A stretch of 44,867 nt of DNA from an uncultured Erysipelotrichaceae bacterium (GCA_902766435.1 CACXDM010000110.1:1-44867); one strand, 5' to 3'; counted from the first letter of the stretch, positions 24,974 to 33,784 are shown. Notes: generated by a model not told the origin, from the letters alone. Numbers and translations: made by a program.

Positions 24974-26053
24974 ATGACTTACTACATGCCCGTCAAAGTC
25001 TATGATGAAGCGGAAGCGGTGAAGAATCACGGGGCGGAGATTGCGTCATTCGGAAAGAAGGCGCTGATTATTACCGGCCGCGCTTCGGCAGCGAAAAGCG
25101 GTGCTCTGCAGGATGTGACGGATGTTCTGGAAAAGAAGGGCAGAGCGTACTGTATTTTCAATGAAGTCGAAGAGAATCCCTCTGTCGAGACAATCATGAA
25201 GGCTGTCAGAAAGGGTAAAGATGAATATGTCGATTTTGTGATCGGAATCGGCGGCGGTTCTCCCCTTGATGCTGCTAAGGCAGCCGCATTCCTGCTGAAA
25301 CTTGAGGATCCCAAAGCAGCGGATCTGTATGATAATCTGCTTCCGTCTGACGCGCTTCCGGTAATTGCCGTTCCGACGACCTGCGGAACAGGATCGGAAG
25401 TGACGGGAGTCTCGGTGCTCACCGTTCATACAAAGCGGACAAAAATCTCCATCCCGCACAGAATCTTTCCGAAGATCGCTCTGATTGACGGGAAATATCT
25501 GAAGAGCGCTTCCCACCGGATGATCGTCAACACGGCGGCAGACGCGCTTGCCCATATGATCGAAAGCTATGAAAGCAAAAAAGCGGATGACTACAGCAGA
25601 GCGGTTGTTCTTGAAGGACTGAAGATCTGGTCACGTTCAAAGGATATTCTGGCCGGTGAAAAGGAACCTTCGGATGAAGACTATGCAAATCTGATGCGGG
25701 CTTCCACGTTTGCCGGAATCGCCATTGCACAGACAGGAACTTCACTTCCCCATGCCCTCAGCTATATCCTTACCTATGATCTGAAAATGCCGCACGGCAT
25801 GGCATGCGGAATCTTCCTTCCTTCTTACCTGAAGGAAGCATCAGAGGAAGACAGAAAGACCATTCTGAACGCTGCCGGATTCAAAAATATCCGTGAATTT
25901 GAAAAGTACATCAAGATCCTGTTCCCGGATGTCAATGTGCCGGCCGAAACAATGCAGAGAGCCTATGATATTGTTTCCGCTAACAAGGTCAGACTGAAGG
26001 GATGCCGCTTTGCGGTGGACAAGGAAGTGCTGAAACGCATTGCAGGGTTATAA
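24974..26053 (+). CDS. Iron-containing alcohol dehydrogenase
   Basis: The 359-residue protein has the type III (Fe-ADH) layout: an N-terminal NAD(P)-binding domain with GIGGGSPLDAAKA, and a C-terminal helical metal domain with NTAADALAHMIESY (Asp and His ligands) and SLPHALSYILTYDLKMPHG (two His ligands). It would reduce an aldehyde or oxidise an alcohol or polyol. Its partners (cupin, esterase, AKR) suggest a pathway for a sugar side group or fermentation product. GGAG precedes the start. Confidence 0.92.
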   Translation: MTYYMPVKVYDEAEAVKNHGAEIASFGKKALIITGRASAAKSGALQDVTDVLEKKGRAYCIFNEVEENPSVETIMKAVRKGKDEYVDFVIGIGGGSPLDAAKAAAFLLKLEDPKAADLYDNLLPSDALPVIAVPTTCGTGSEVTGVSVLTVHTKRTKISIPHRIFPKIALIDGKYLKSASHRMIVNTAADALAHMIESYESKKADDYSRAVVLEGLKIWSRSKDILAGEKEPSDEDYANLMRASTFAGIAIAQTGTSLPHALSYILTYDLKMPHGMACGIFLPSYLKEASEEDRKTILNAAGFKNIREFEKYIKILFPDVNVPAETMQRAYDIVSANKVRLKGCRFAVDKEVLKRIAGL

Positions 26054-26077
26054 AAAGCAGCCGTCCGGGCTGCTTTT
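26053..26077. terminator. Bidirectional terminator between Fe-ADH and MATE genes
   Basis: The stem AGCAGCC/GGCTGCT is flanked by an A run on the left and a T run on the right, so it can end transcripts from both sides. It touches the stop codons of both converging genes. Confidence 0.8.
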
Positions 26078-27438
26078 CACATGGTGTCGAATTGTAATGT
26101 TTCCAGATTCCGTCTGGCAATGAAATATGCGCCGTTCATCAGAATACAGGTGATGATCCATGTAACGGGATAGACCAGAATCAGTGACTCGATTGTCCCG
26201 AACTGCGGGAAGACAAACCAGACATACAGCAGACGTACGGCACATGTTCCGAGTACGGATATGACGGCAGGAACCATTGAGCGGTTCATGCCTCTGAGTG
26301 CGCCGGCGGTAATTTCATACGTTCCGCACAGGAAATGGACGGAAAGCGCATAATTCATTCTGACCATCGCATAGGAGATGACTTCCGGATCTGTCGTAAA
26401 GATCTGAATCAATGTTCCCTTAAACATCATGATCAGTCCGATCAGCAGGATATCAAGACCGATACCCATTCCCATCGCAATCTTCCAGACCTTATGACAC
26501 CGCTCATACTGTCTGGCACCGAAGTTCTGTGATACAAAGGTTACGGTTGTCTGGGCAAACGCATTCAGCAGACAATAAGATACAAAGTCGAAATTCTGCG
26601 CTGCCGTATTGCCGGCAATCGCATTGGCGCCGAAGCTGTTGACAGCCGACTGAATCACTACATTGGAAAGGGAGAATACCATTCCCTGCAGACCGGCCGG
26701 CAGTCCGATCTTCATGATGCGTTCCAGATATTCCTTTCTGATCCGCAGCTTTTTCAGATCCACTCTGAATTCATCGGGCTCCTTCATCAGATAGTACAGG
26801 ACAAGACCGCCGCTCAGACAGTTTGACAGAACTGTGGCTAAAGCAACACCGATGACATGCATATGCAGGACAACAACAAAGAAGAGATTCAGAATGACAT
26901 TGACGATACCGGCCAGTGTCAGTGAGATAAAGGGTCTTCTGCTGTCACCGCGGCTGCGGAGTATGGCAGAACCGAAGTTGTACATCATGACAGCCGGCAT
27001 ACCGGTGAAGTATATCCGCAGATAAATGACGGCGAGCCCGATCACATCAGCCGGTGCACCCATCAGTGTCAGGATCGGTCTGGCAATCAGGATACCCGCT
27101 GTTAACAGCAGTATGCCTGAGACAAGGGCCACGGTGATGACCGTATGAACCGCATCAGGTATTTTTTCCCGCTTACCCGAACCGAGCAGATTCGCCACCG
27201 CCACATTTGCGCCGACCGAAAGACCGGTAAACAGGCTGACAAGAAGACCTATTACCGAACTGTTGGAACCGACTGCCGCCATTGCCTGGGCATTCGTGAA
27301 TCTTCCCACTACCGCCAGATCCGCCGCATTGAACAGCTGCTGCAGCATACTGCTTGCGGCAAGGGGAAGGGCAAACATCAGTATTTTCTTCGCCAGAGGG
27401 CCGTGGATCATATCCACTTCATTTCGTTTTACACTCAT
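26077..27438 (-). CDS. MATE-family multidrug/cation exporter
   Basis: The 453-residue protein has about twelve membrane segments and MATE features: MIHGPLAKKILMFALPLAAS at the start, LQQLFNAADLAVVGRF (helix 2 of NorM/DinF-type MATE), and a repeat-like second half beginning IMKIGLPAGLQGMVFSLSN. It would export toxic organic compounds in exchange for H+ or Na+. The start at 27438 has GGAGG on the minus strand 5 bases upstream; the longer frame to 27675 lacks support. It is divergent from the MFS gene, with a 163-base space holding both promoters. Confidence 0.93.
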   Translation of the reverse strand: MSVKRNEVDMIHGPLAKKILMFALPLAASSMLQQLFNAADLAVVGRFTNAQAMAAVGSNSSVIGLLVSLFTGLSVGANVAVANLLGSGKREKIPDAVHTVITVALVSGILLLTAGILIARPILTLMGAPADVIGLAVIYLRIYFTGMPAVMMYNFGSAILRSRGDSRRPFISLTLAGIVNVILNLFFVVVLHMHVIGVALATVLSNCLSGGLVLYYLMKEPDEFRVDLKKLRIRKEYLERIMKIGLPAGLQGMVFSLSNVVIQSAVNSFGANAIAGNTAAQNFDFVSYCLLNAFAQTTVTFVSQNFGARQYERCHKVWKIAMGMGIGLDILLIGLIMMFKGTLIQIFTTDPEVISYAMVRMNYALSVHFLCGTYEITAGALRGMNRSMVPAVISVLGTCAVRLLYVWFVFPQFGTIESLILVYPVTWIITCILMNGAYFIARRNLETLQFDTM

Positions 27439-27572
27439 TTGTTCCTCCATTCCGTTCACTTTACTGCATCGGTAATGATAATCCAATTCCCGTTCGGGAT
27501 ACAAACCATAAGTTATACTGATTTGAAAAAAGGAAAAACGGAATTCGTGATGAATGTCGGGCTCTTTCAGAA

Positions 27573-27578
27573 TATAAT
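27573..27578 (+). promoter_or_regulatory. -10 element for the MFS gene
   Basis: A perfect TATAAT lies 23 bases before the MFS start, with no strong -35. A T-rich/A-rich stretch upstream probably also serves the divergent MATE gene. Confidence 0.4.
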
Positions 27579-27601
27579 GGAGAAAAGGCAGGAATATAGT
27601 T

Positions 27602-28846
27602 ATGAAACCGAGACATATATTCGTACTGATCGCGATGTGCGGTCTGGCGGCGGCTTCGATCGGTGTGACGATCAATACCGCCGGTGTTTTCTATGCCCCG
27701 ATTGCGGAAGACCTGGCAGTCGGCAGAGGAAGCGTCGCAATGATGATTACAATTACGGCAATAGTTGCGGCACTGATTGCCATGTTTGTGCCGAAAATGC
27801 TGAAGGAATCCACACTTAAAATCATTATTATTACGGCTACTGTGCTTCTGGCTGGATCCACGTTTCTGATTTCCATGTCAAAGTCACTGTATCTGATGTA
27901 TGCCCTCAGTGTAATCAGGGGTATCGGTGACGGACTGATCAACTTTGTCATGATTACGATGATCATCAATTACTGGTTCTTTGCGAAGCGGGGACTGTTC
28001 ACCAGTATTGTTATGGCATTCTCCGGTGTTCCGGGTGTTCTGCTTTCACCCGTTTACACAAGTGTGATCAACAGTTCGGGATGGCGATCCGGTTTTGTCT
28101 GGGTGGCGGCTTCCACACTGCTGTTCTGTCTGCCGGCGGTTCTGCTTCCGTTTACGATCAGACCTGAGACAACTCAGCTTGAGCCTTACGGATATCAGGA
28201 ATACCTGAAGGCGAAGGAAGACGGAAAGGTCATGGCGATTTCCGGCAGTTCCGCCCGCTTCAATTACCTCAATCCGAAATTCCTGCTTGCGGTCATTATT
28301 GTCATTGCCACAAGTATTGTGGCGGCTGTGCCTCAGCATCTGCCCGGATATGCCGTTTCCATCGGCAGGGCGGCCTCAGTCGGTGCGATGATGCTTTCGG
28401 TGTCCATGGCATGCAATATCCTTTCAAAACTGCTGTTCGGTGTGATGAATGACCGGATCGGTTCGTATAAGACAATACTTGTCATGGCAGTACTGAATAT
28501 CTGCGGTATTCTTCTGCTTCTGTTCATTGCGCAGGACTGGGCAATGTATGCCGGTTCGGGATTATTTGCCTTCACGTTTGCGATCTCCGCCGTCGGTATG
28601 GCAATGTTCTCCGGCTATCTTTTCGGAATGGAATACTATGCGTCGGCTTATCCGGTGCTCAGCTTCATCGGCGGCATTGCCAATGCGGTTGCGGCTTCCC
28701 TTGTCGGCAGTCTGTATGACATTACGGGAACCTATACCGTCAACTTCTGGCTCGCTCTTGCCTGTCAGATCATTCTGATTCTGGCGATGCTGGCGGCTGT
28801 ATCGATCCGCCGCAATGAGAGGCATACCGGAATCGAGGAAAACTGA
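27602..28846 (+). CDS. Major facilitator superfamily transporter
   Basis: The 414-residue protein has about twelve membrane helices with the MFS domain-repeat structure. Its N-terminal half resembles oxalate/formate- and monocarboxylate-type antiporters (GVFYAPIAEDLAVGRGSVAMM, VIRGIGDGLINFVMITMIIN). The GVMNDRIGSYK loop between helices 8 and 9 corresponds to the MFS D-R/K-x-G motif. The substrate is not clear, perhaps an organic acid. It is a single gene with its own terminator. Confidence 0.9.
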   Translation: MKPRHIFVLIAMCGLAAASIGVTINTAGVFYAPIAEDLAVGRGSVAMMITITAIVAALIAMFVPKMLKESTLKIIIITATVLLAGSTFLISMSKSLYLMYALSVIRGIGDGLINFVMITMIINYWFFAKRGLFTSIVMAFSGVPGVLLSPVYTSVINSSGWRSGFVWVAASTLLFCLPAVLLPFTIRPETTQLEPYGYQEYLKAKEDGKVMAISGSSARFNYLNPKFLLAVIIVIATSIVAAVPQHLPGYAVSIGRAASVGAMMLSVSMACNILSKLLFGVMNDRIGSYKTILVMAVLNICGILLLLFIAQDWAMYAGSGLFAFTFAISAVGMAMFSGYLFGMEYYASAYPVLSFIGGIANAVAASLVGSLYDITGTYTVNFWLALACQIILILAMLAAVSIRRNERHTGIEEN

Positions 28847-28852
28847 TCAGAT

Positions 28853-28878
28853 AAGGAGATGAGAGAATCTCCTTTTTT
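28853..28878 (+). terminator. Terminator of the MFS gene
   Basis: The stem AAGGAGAT/ATCTCCTT with a 6-base loop has its T run forming part of the outer stem and continuing to 28878. It starts 7 bases after the stop codon. Confidence 0.75.
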
Positions 28879-28922
28879 CAGACAATATAGAAAGTACTGC
28901 AGTACTGTTAAGAGGAATCACT

Positions 28923-29834
28923 ATGTCAGAAATAACCGATAACACCGCTTATATGACTGAATTAAGCGAAAAGGAAAAAGCATATGCCGTTTCATTTGCG
29001 GATGAAATCGATGTCACGGACCGGACGAAAATACTTCACTATGGCGATGAAGCCAGAAAGAAGGTCGTTCAGTTTTCCGAATCCTCTCTCGTGAAAATTC
29101 CCGCCAATGATCTCAATGAAGTGGATCAGGATATCCGGAAACTGATGAAGAAGCTGCGTGAGTTTCAGAAGGAGTTTGACCGGACAGATGACATCTCCGC
29201 CAATGATGAAAAGGCAGTCCGGAAATTCAAGTCAATCTATGATGTCTTTTCAGCGGCGATGAGTGAATGCGGCAGAAGACTGGAAATACACCGCAGCTCT
29301 CTGATCCGGCACATGAATAAGATGGATCAGTGCACGGAAACACTGTTCCGGATTATCCGGGAATACGACATGTATATCTATGCCGGAAAACACTGCCTCG
29401 CGGTAAACGCAAAACAGATTCAGGATGAACTGAACCGTCAGGCAGCGGAAAAGCAGATTGCCGAATATACAATGAAGGCAGAGGATTTCCGTGAATCATG
29501 CGCCGCATTTGACAGAAGACTGGGGGATCTTTCCTTCAGCCGTTCCATCCCGCTTCAGATGACAGCCCAGCTGAAGATGATGCGGAATACCGACGCAGCG
29601 ATGGCAGACAGCCTGCTGACACTGTATTCGGATACATTCCCGCTTTACCGCAGCCGGATTCTTCTTTCCCTTGGTCTGCAGGAATCCTCGGATGAAAAGG
29701 GGAAGATCATTGACGCTGATCTGTTCCATGAGGCAAACAGCGATCTGATGAAGACACTTTCCGCCATCCTGAAGATACAGACGGAAGGCGTTGAGAAGCA
29801 GAAGAGCGGACTGCATCTGTTTGAAAGGAAGTAG
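28923..29834 (+). CDS. TelA-like toxic anion resistance family protein
   Basis: The 303-residue, mostly helical, charged protein resembles the TelA/KlaA family: FADEIDVTDRTKILHYGDEA and VQFSESSL near the N-terminus, and IPLQMTAQLKMMRNTDAAMA in the second half. TelA proteins are linked to tellurite and cell-envelope stress, but their biochemical role is not known. The C-terminal part is shorter than in typical members (about 350-400). AGAGGA precedes the start, and the next gene begins 4 bases after its stop. Confidence 0.8.
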   Translation: MSEITDNTAYMTELSEKEKAYAVSFADEIDVTDRTKILHYGDEARKKVVQFSESSLVKIPANDLNEVDQDIRKLMKKLREFQKEFDRTDDISANDEKAVRKFKSIYDVFSAAMSECGRRLEIHRSSLIRHMNKMDQCTETLFRIIREYDMYIYAGKHCLAVNAKQIQDELNRQAAEKQIAEYTMKAEDFRESCAAFDRRLGDLSFSRSIPLQMTAQLKMMRNTDAAMADSLLTLYSDTFPLYRSRILLSLGLQESSDEKGKIIDADLFHEANSDLMKTLSAILKIQTEGVEKQKSGLHLFERK

Positions 29835-29838
29835 ACAT

Positions 29839-30435
29839 ATGGAAAACAGTTTTTTCGCGATTGTATCAAGAATGAAATATATCGAAAGATGGGCTCTGAT
29901 GCATTCCTCAAGAAGAGAGAATCTTTCCGAGCACTGCATGGATGTCGCCGTCATCGCCCACGCACTGTGTCTGATCGGCAATGTCCGTTTCGGGAAAAAC
30001 CTGAATGCGGAAAGCGCAGCCCTCAAGGCACTTTACCATGATGCTTCGGAGATCATTACCGGCGATATGCCGACACCCGTAAAATACGGCAGTGAGGGAA
30101 TCCGGAAAAGCTATAAGGCAGTCGAGGCACAGGCTGCCGAACAGCTTCTTTCACGTCTGCCTGAGGATCTGCGTCCTTACTATGCGGAAATCTTCCGGGA
30201 AGATGACATTTCTCCTTCCTATGAACAGAAACTGGTGAAAGCAGCCGACAAGCTGTCCGCTTTAATTAAATGTATTGAAGAGAAAAACGCCGGCAATCAT
30301 GAATTTGATACGGCAGAGATTACAACCAGACAGAAGATTGACGAACTGTGTGAGGAACTGCCCGAAGTCAGGGTATTCTGTGATGAATTTCTGCCCGGAT
30401 ACGGTCATACACTGGACACTCTGCTGGCAGGATGA
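29839..30435 (+). CDS. yfbR: 5'-deoxynucleotidase, YfbR-like HD hydrolase
   Basis: The 198-residue protein tracks E. coli YfbR throughout: NSFFAIVSRMKYIERWALM, ENLSEHCMDVAVIAHAL, ALYHDASEIITGDMPTPVKY (the HD pair), and later LVKAADKLSALIKC. YfbR removes phosphate from deoxynucleoside 5'-monophosphates using a divalent metal. Start 29839 has AAAGGAAG upstream and overlaps nothing. It is cotranscribed with the TelA-like gene. Confidence 0.93.
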   Translation: MENSFFAIVSRMKYIERWALMHSSRRENLSEHCMDVAVIAHALCLIGNVRFGKNLNAESAALKALYHDASEIITGDMPTPVKYGSEGIRKSYKAVEAQAAEQLLSRLPEDLRPYYAEIFREDDISPSYEQKLVKAADKLSALIKCIEEKNAGNHEFDTAEITTRQKIDELCEELPEVRVFCDEFLPGYGHTLDTLLAG

Positions 30436-30455
30436 AGATGCTTATGCATCTTTAT
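30435..30455 (+). terminator. Possible terminator after yfbR-like gene
   Basis: The stem AAGATGC/GCATCTT with a TTAT loop overlaps the stop codon region and is followed by TTATT, a weak T tract. Confidence 0.45.
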
Positions 30456-30495
30456 TGATACATATTTCGTTTTTTTGTATCAAAACCGGACGCAG

Positions 30496-30526
30496 ATAGT
30501 GTTTTTCACATGACACTATGCTAATA
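30496..30526 (+). promoter_or_regulatory. Promoter with inverted repeat (possible operator)
   Basis: The inverted repeat ATAGTGT (30496-30502) and ACACTAT (30513-30519) lies immediately before an extended -10 TGCTAATAT (hexamer about 30521-30526). The repeat therefore overlaps the -35/-10 spacer, a common operator position. The leader to the next ATG is about 70 bases. Confidence 0.45.
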
Positions 30527-30603
30527 TTTGGGTAGGAATACAAACCCGATGATTCCCGGGGGTCAGAGGGCTTTTGTTCAAATCTTTAGAAAGAGAGAAA
30601 AAT

Positions 30604-32061
30604 ATGAATAAAAAATATCTTGCATTCCTGGCTGCAGGTGTTTTAACTGTGGCAGGATGTTCTTCCGCAGCGCCCGCTGCTTCTTCCGCTGCATCCTCAG
30701 CAGGCAGTGCAGAAGGTTCCGCAGCACCTGAAGACACATCATCCTATGCAGTTCAGATGTACGCGACGGTAACCGATGCCGGTCAGTATATTGACAAGAT
30801 GGTCATTGACTTCGGCGATGAGAAGATCTCCGGACTGGAAAATGACACATTCGAAGTTCACATGACATCAACGGTCGACTATGGTGAGGAAAAAGGGAAT
30901 CCCTATGCTTACTATGATGCATCTGCTCCTCTGCAGGTCGTAAAGACGGAAACAGACGGCGGAAAGGCAATTGTCTATTTCAACCAGTCACAGGCGCCGA
31001 CACTGACCTGGCTTGGTGAAGGCAGAAACTATCCTGCAGTTCTCGCATTTACGGTCGAACAGAAAAAGGAACTGACAAAGACAACAAAAGACGGCAGAGA
31101 TCTGGCATTTACAGGCACCTATACATGTGATGCCGCATCCTGGAAGGATCTGATTGACGAAGAGGTCGCCAAATTCGAAGATGTTCAGGATGAAATCAAC
31201 TATCAGTTCCATAAGGGCACAAACGACAAGCTGATCGTTTTCTTCCACGGCAATGGTGAAGGAGACTTCCCGGTAAAGGATACAAACAACAATATCACTC
31301 AGATTCTTGCCAACAGAGGCGGCGCTGCGTGGGTATCCGAAGATGCACAGGCAGTATTCGGTGATGCGAGTGTCATGTGCTTCCAGGCACCGAACATGTG
31401 GTATTTTGCCGTAAAGGACAATCTGCTTGAGCCTTGTTATAACGAAATTAATAAAGTAATCGAAGCAAACGGAATCAATCCGGAAGAAGTATATCTGTCC
31501 GGTGCTTCAGCAGGCGGCTTCATGTCCGTCAGAATGATCATTGCCTATCCCGATCTCTTCAAGGCTGCGATGATCAACTGCCCGGCGCTTGATGCGGCAA
31601 ACGCGAGAAGTGAATCCGAAGACGCAATCCCGACTGATGAGGAACTGGCAAAACTGAAGGATGCCAAGACAAGAATCTGGCTCGTTCAGGGTGAGACAGA
31701 CAGCTCGGTTGATCCGGAAGAATGCTCAAAGAGAATCTGGAAGATCATCACAGACGGACAGGAAGTATCCGAAAAGCATATTGACGGTGACAAGGGTATC
31801 GCATCTGCTTACACAACATATGAAACATCTGACAACAAGTACAAGCTCTCTCTGTATGAAACAACCGACCTTGAGGAAGTAACCGGTATCTCCGGCGCAA
31901 AGAGACAGGGCGGCAAGCTTGTCTTTGCGGAAGATTATGATCAGGACGGAGAATACACAGAAGTGAAGTACAATGACCACTGGTCATGGATCTTCACCCT
32001 GAGAAACAATCCGGAAGCTGCTGACGGAACACACATCTGGCAGTGGGCAGTCGGTGAGTAA
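30604..32061 (+). CDS. Lipoprotein with alpha/beta serine hydrolase domain
   Basis: The 485-residue protein has a lipoprotein signal (LTVAGC, lipid Cys 19), an Ala/Ser linker (about residues 20-45) and an N-terminal beta-rich domain. From about residue 200 it has a polyhydroxybutyrate-depolymerase/feruloyl-esterase-like hydrolase: IVFFHGNGEGDF (oxyanion loop), GASAGGFMS with nucleophile S302, then WLVQGETDSSVDPEE (possible catalytic Asp). The late NDHWSWIF could carry the catalytic His. It would act on an ester outside the cell. Start 30604 is chosen for its signal peptide and AGAGAG upstream. A strong terminator follows. Confidence 0.85.
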   Translation: MNKKYLAFLAAGVLTVAGCSSAAPAASSAASSAGSAEGSAAPEDTSSYAVQMYATVTDAGQYIDKMVIDFGDEKISGLENDTFEVHMTSTVDYGEEKGNPYAYYDASAPLQVVKTETDGGKAIVYFNQSQAPTLTWLGEGRNYPAVLAFTVEQKKELTKTTKDGRDLAFTGTYTCDAASWKDLIDEEVAKFEDVQDEINYQFHKGTNDKLIVFFHGNGEGDFPVKDTNNNITQILANRGGAAWVSEDAQAVFGDASVMCFQAPNMWYFAVKDNLLEPCYNEINKVIEANGINPEEVYLSGASAGGFMSVRMIIAYPDLFKAAMINCPALDAANARSESEDAIPTDEELAKLKDAKTRIWLVQGETDSSVDPEECSKRIWKIITDGQEVSEKHIDGDKGIASAYTTYETSDNKYKLSLYETTDLEEVTGISGAKRQGGKLVFAEDYDQDGEYTEVKYNDHWSWIFTLRNNPEAADGTHIWQWAVGE

Positions 32062-32075
32062 CCGTTCATCACACC

Positions 32076-32106
32076 AAAGCGTGCGGGTAAAACCGCATGC
32101 TTTTTC
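32076..32106 (+). terminator. Terminator of lipoprotein hydrolase gene
   Basis: An 8-10 bp stem (AAGCGTGCGG/CCGCATGCTT, one G-T pair) has a short A-rich loop and is followed by five Ts. Confidence 0.85.
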
Positions 32107-32164
32107 TGTTTTGACAAATCGCCGGATTGTAAACACTTACAGAGAAAAAACAAGGCGGAAAGGG

Positions 32165-32192
32165 TTGAATTATTATTTCAGTAGGATATAAT
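32165..32192 (+). promoter_or_regulatory. Promoter of the BMP transporter operon
   Basis: TTGAAT (32165-32170) and a perfect TATAAT (32187-32192) lie 16 bases apart. Transcription would start near 32199, leaving a leader of about 205 bases. Confidence 0.65.
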
Positions 32193-32196
32193 CGAA

Positions 32197-32356
32197 ACAT
32201 CTTCGATGAGGAGGGCAGATGTATGGTTAATTTTCGGATTCGGAAAACATGCATGAATAACTGTCTTTTTCATGCGGGTTCTGTCTGCGGACAGAATCCG
32301 GGGAAGAGTGTTTTCAGAGAAGGATGAGACGGTGTATTTCACGTACCCGTCTTTTT
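32197..32356 (+). promoter_or_regulatory. Structured leader RNA with terminator (candidate riboswitch or attenuator)
   Basis: The leader contains four visible stems: ACATCT/AGATGT (about 32197-32222); GCATG/CATGC (about 32250-32276); a strong GGTTCTGTC/GACAGAATCC hairpin with a TGCG loop (about 32278-32297); and, at its end, an intrinsic terminator with stem GACGG/CCGTC plus inner pairs (32328-32351) and five Ts (32352-32356). The operon genes start only after the terminator, so transcription must read through it. I could not match it to purine, 2'-dG, PreQ1, guanidine or ZTP consensus sequences. The rest of this 343-base gap holds no gene. Confidence 0.55.
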
Positions 32357-32404
32357 GTTCGTCTGAAACAGGGAAAGAAAAACAGGTGAGAAACGGAGGG
32401 AAAA

Positions 32405-33697
32405 ATGAAAAAAATTCTTACCAAGGTACTGTCACTGGCAGCAGTTACCGCTATGGTCGGCTGTTCTTCCGGAACAGCTGCTTCTTCCGCTGCAGCTACT
32501 TCTTCCGCTGCGGCCGCAACGACAGGTGACGGCAAGATCGGCGTCATTCTCGTCGGTGATGAAAACGAAGGCTACACAGCAGCCCACATGGACGGTATCC
32601 GTGAAGCGGCTTCTCAGCTCGGCATCGCTGATGATCAGATTATCTGGAAGTACAGCATCGGTGAAACACAGGACTGCTATGACGCAGCTGTTGACCTTGT
32701 AGACCAGGGCGCAACACTCATTGTCTCCAACAGTTACGGTCACCAGGGATTCATGGAACAGGCTGCAAGTGAGAACCCCGATGTCACATTCGTCGCCATG
32801 ACGGGTGATACGGCAGCTCTTTCCGGACTGCCCAACTTCAAGAACGCTTTCAACCACACATATGAGTCACGTTATGTTTCCGGTGTTGTTGCAGGCATGA
32901 AGCTGCAGGAACTCATTGACAACGGAACACTCACAAAGGAAAACCTGCCTGATGCATTCGCAGGCGATGACATCAAGATCGGTTATGTCGGTGCTTATCC
33001 GTATGCGGAAGTCGTTTCCGGCTACACTGCATTCTATCTCGGTGTCAAATCCGTTGTTCCCAATGTTCATATGTATGTTGAATATACAAACTCATGGTTT
33101 GATCAGTCTGCCGAAAAGGCAACTGCAGAGTCTCTGATGGCTAAGGGATGTGTCATCATCTCCCAGCACGCTGACTCCACAGGCGCTCCTTCAGCAGTAC
33201 AGTCCGCTCTTGAAAACGGTACGGTTGCTTACTCTGTAGGCTACAACATCTCCATGCTGGAAGTTGCTCCGGATGCAGCTCTGACATCTGCTTCCAACAA
33301 CTGGTCCGTATATTATACATATGCATTCCAGAACTGGCTTGAAGGCAAGGCAATGGATATTGCAACCGACTGGGCAGAAGGCTACAACACAGGTGCCGTA
33401 TGCGTTACAGAGCTCGGCAAGTCCTGCGCTCCGGGCACTCAGGAAAAGGTCCTCGAAGTTGAAAAGGCAATCAAAGACGGAACACTGAATGTATTTGACA
33501 TCACAACATTCACAACCGGCGGCGCTTCTCTGACAGAAGACACAGAGATTGATCTGAGTTTTGATCCGGCAAATCCGAATCTGATCAAGCCTGTCAAGGA
33601 CGGCGCGTTCAGAGAGTCTGATACAGCAAACGGTTTCCGTAGTGCTCCTTACTTCTCAATCCGTATTGACGGTATTGAAGAGTCCGGCGCGGAATAA
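32405..33697 (+). CDS. BMP-family ABC transporter substrate-binding lipoprotein
   Basis: The 430-residue protein starts with a lipoprotein signal (TAMVGC, lipid Cys 20) and an Ala/Ser linker, then the basic membrane protein (Med/PnrA) fold: KIGVILVGDENEGYTAAHMDG, LIVSNSYGHQGFMEQAA, FNHTYESRYVSGVVAG, IGYVGAYPYAEVVSGYTAF, and VIISQHADSTGAPSAVQ. PnrA-type proteins bind purine or other nucleosides. It delivers the ligand to the ATPase and two permeases encoded downstream. GGAGG lies 6 bases before the start. Confidence 0.93.
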   Translation: MKKILTKVLSLAAVTAMVGCSSGTAASSAAATSSAAAATTGDGKIGVILVGDENEGYTAAHMDGIREAASQLGIADDQIIWKYSIGETQDCYDAAVDLVDQGATLIVSNSYGHQGFMEQAASENPDVTFVAMTGDTAALSGLPNFKNAFNHTYESRYVSGVVAGMKLQELIDNGTLTKENLPDAFAGDDIKIGYVGAYPYAEVVSGYTAFYLGVKSVVPNVHMYVEYTNSWFDQSAEKATAESLMAKGCVIISQHADSTGAPSAVQSALENGTVAYSVGYNISMLEVAPDAALTSASNNWSVYYTYAFQNWLEGKAMDIATDWAEGYNTGAVCVTELGKSCAPGTQEKVLEVEKAIKDGTLNVFDITTFTTGGASLTEDTEIDLSFDPANPNLIKPVKDGAFRESDTANGFRSAPYFSIRIDGIEESGAE

Positions 33698-33722
33698 TTC
33701 AGTTTCAGTTTATAGATTCACC

Positions 33723-33757
33723 GATAAGGGAGGCCGCAGAATGCGGGTTCCCTTATC
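33723..33757 (+). terminator. Intercistronic stem-loop between binding-protein and ATPase genes
   Basis: A long hairpin (GATAAGGGA...TCCCTTATC with GCCGC/GCGG inside, loop AGAAT) is followed by CTCATTT rather than a real T run. It probably acts as a partial terminator or a 3' mRNA stabiliser, letting the binding protein be made in excess over the membrane subunits. The ATPase start follows 27 bases later. Confidence 0.6.
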
Positions 33758-33784
33758 TCATTTACAATAAGCAGGAGGTTGCCC

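Noticed and set aside
32197-32356. Leader of the BMP operon as a standard purine riboswitch
   Set aside because: The core loop sequences of the purine riboswitch (such as the TATA...TGGTTTGGGAG pattern) are not present, so only a generic structured leader is claimed.
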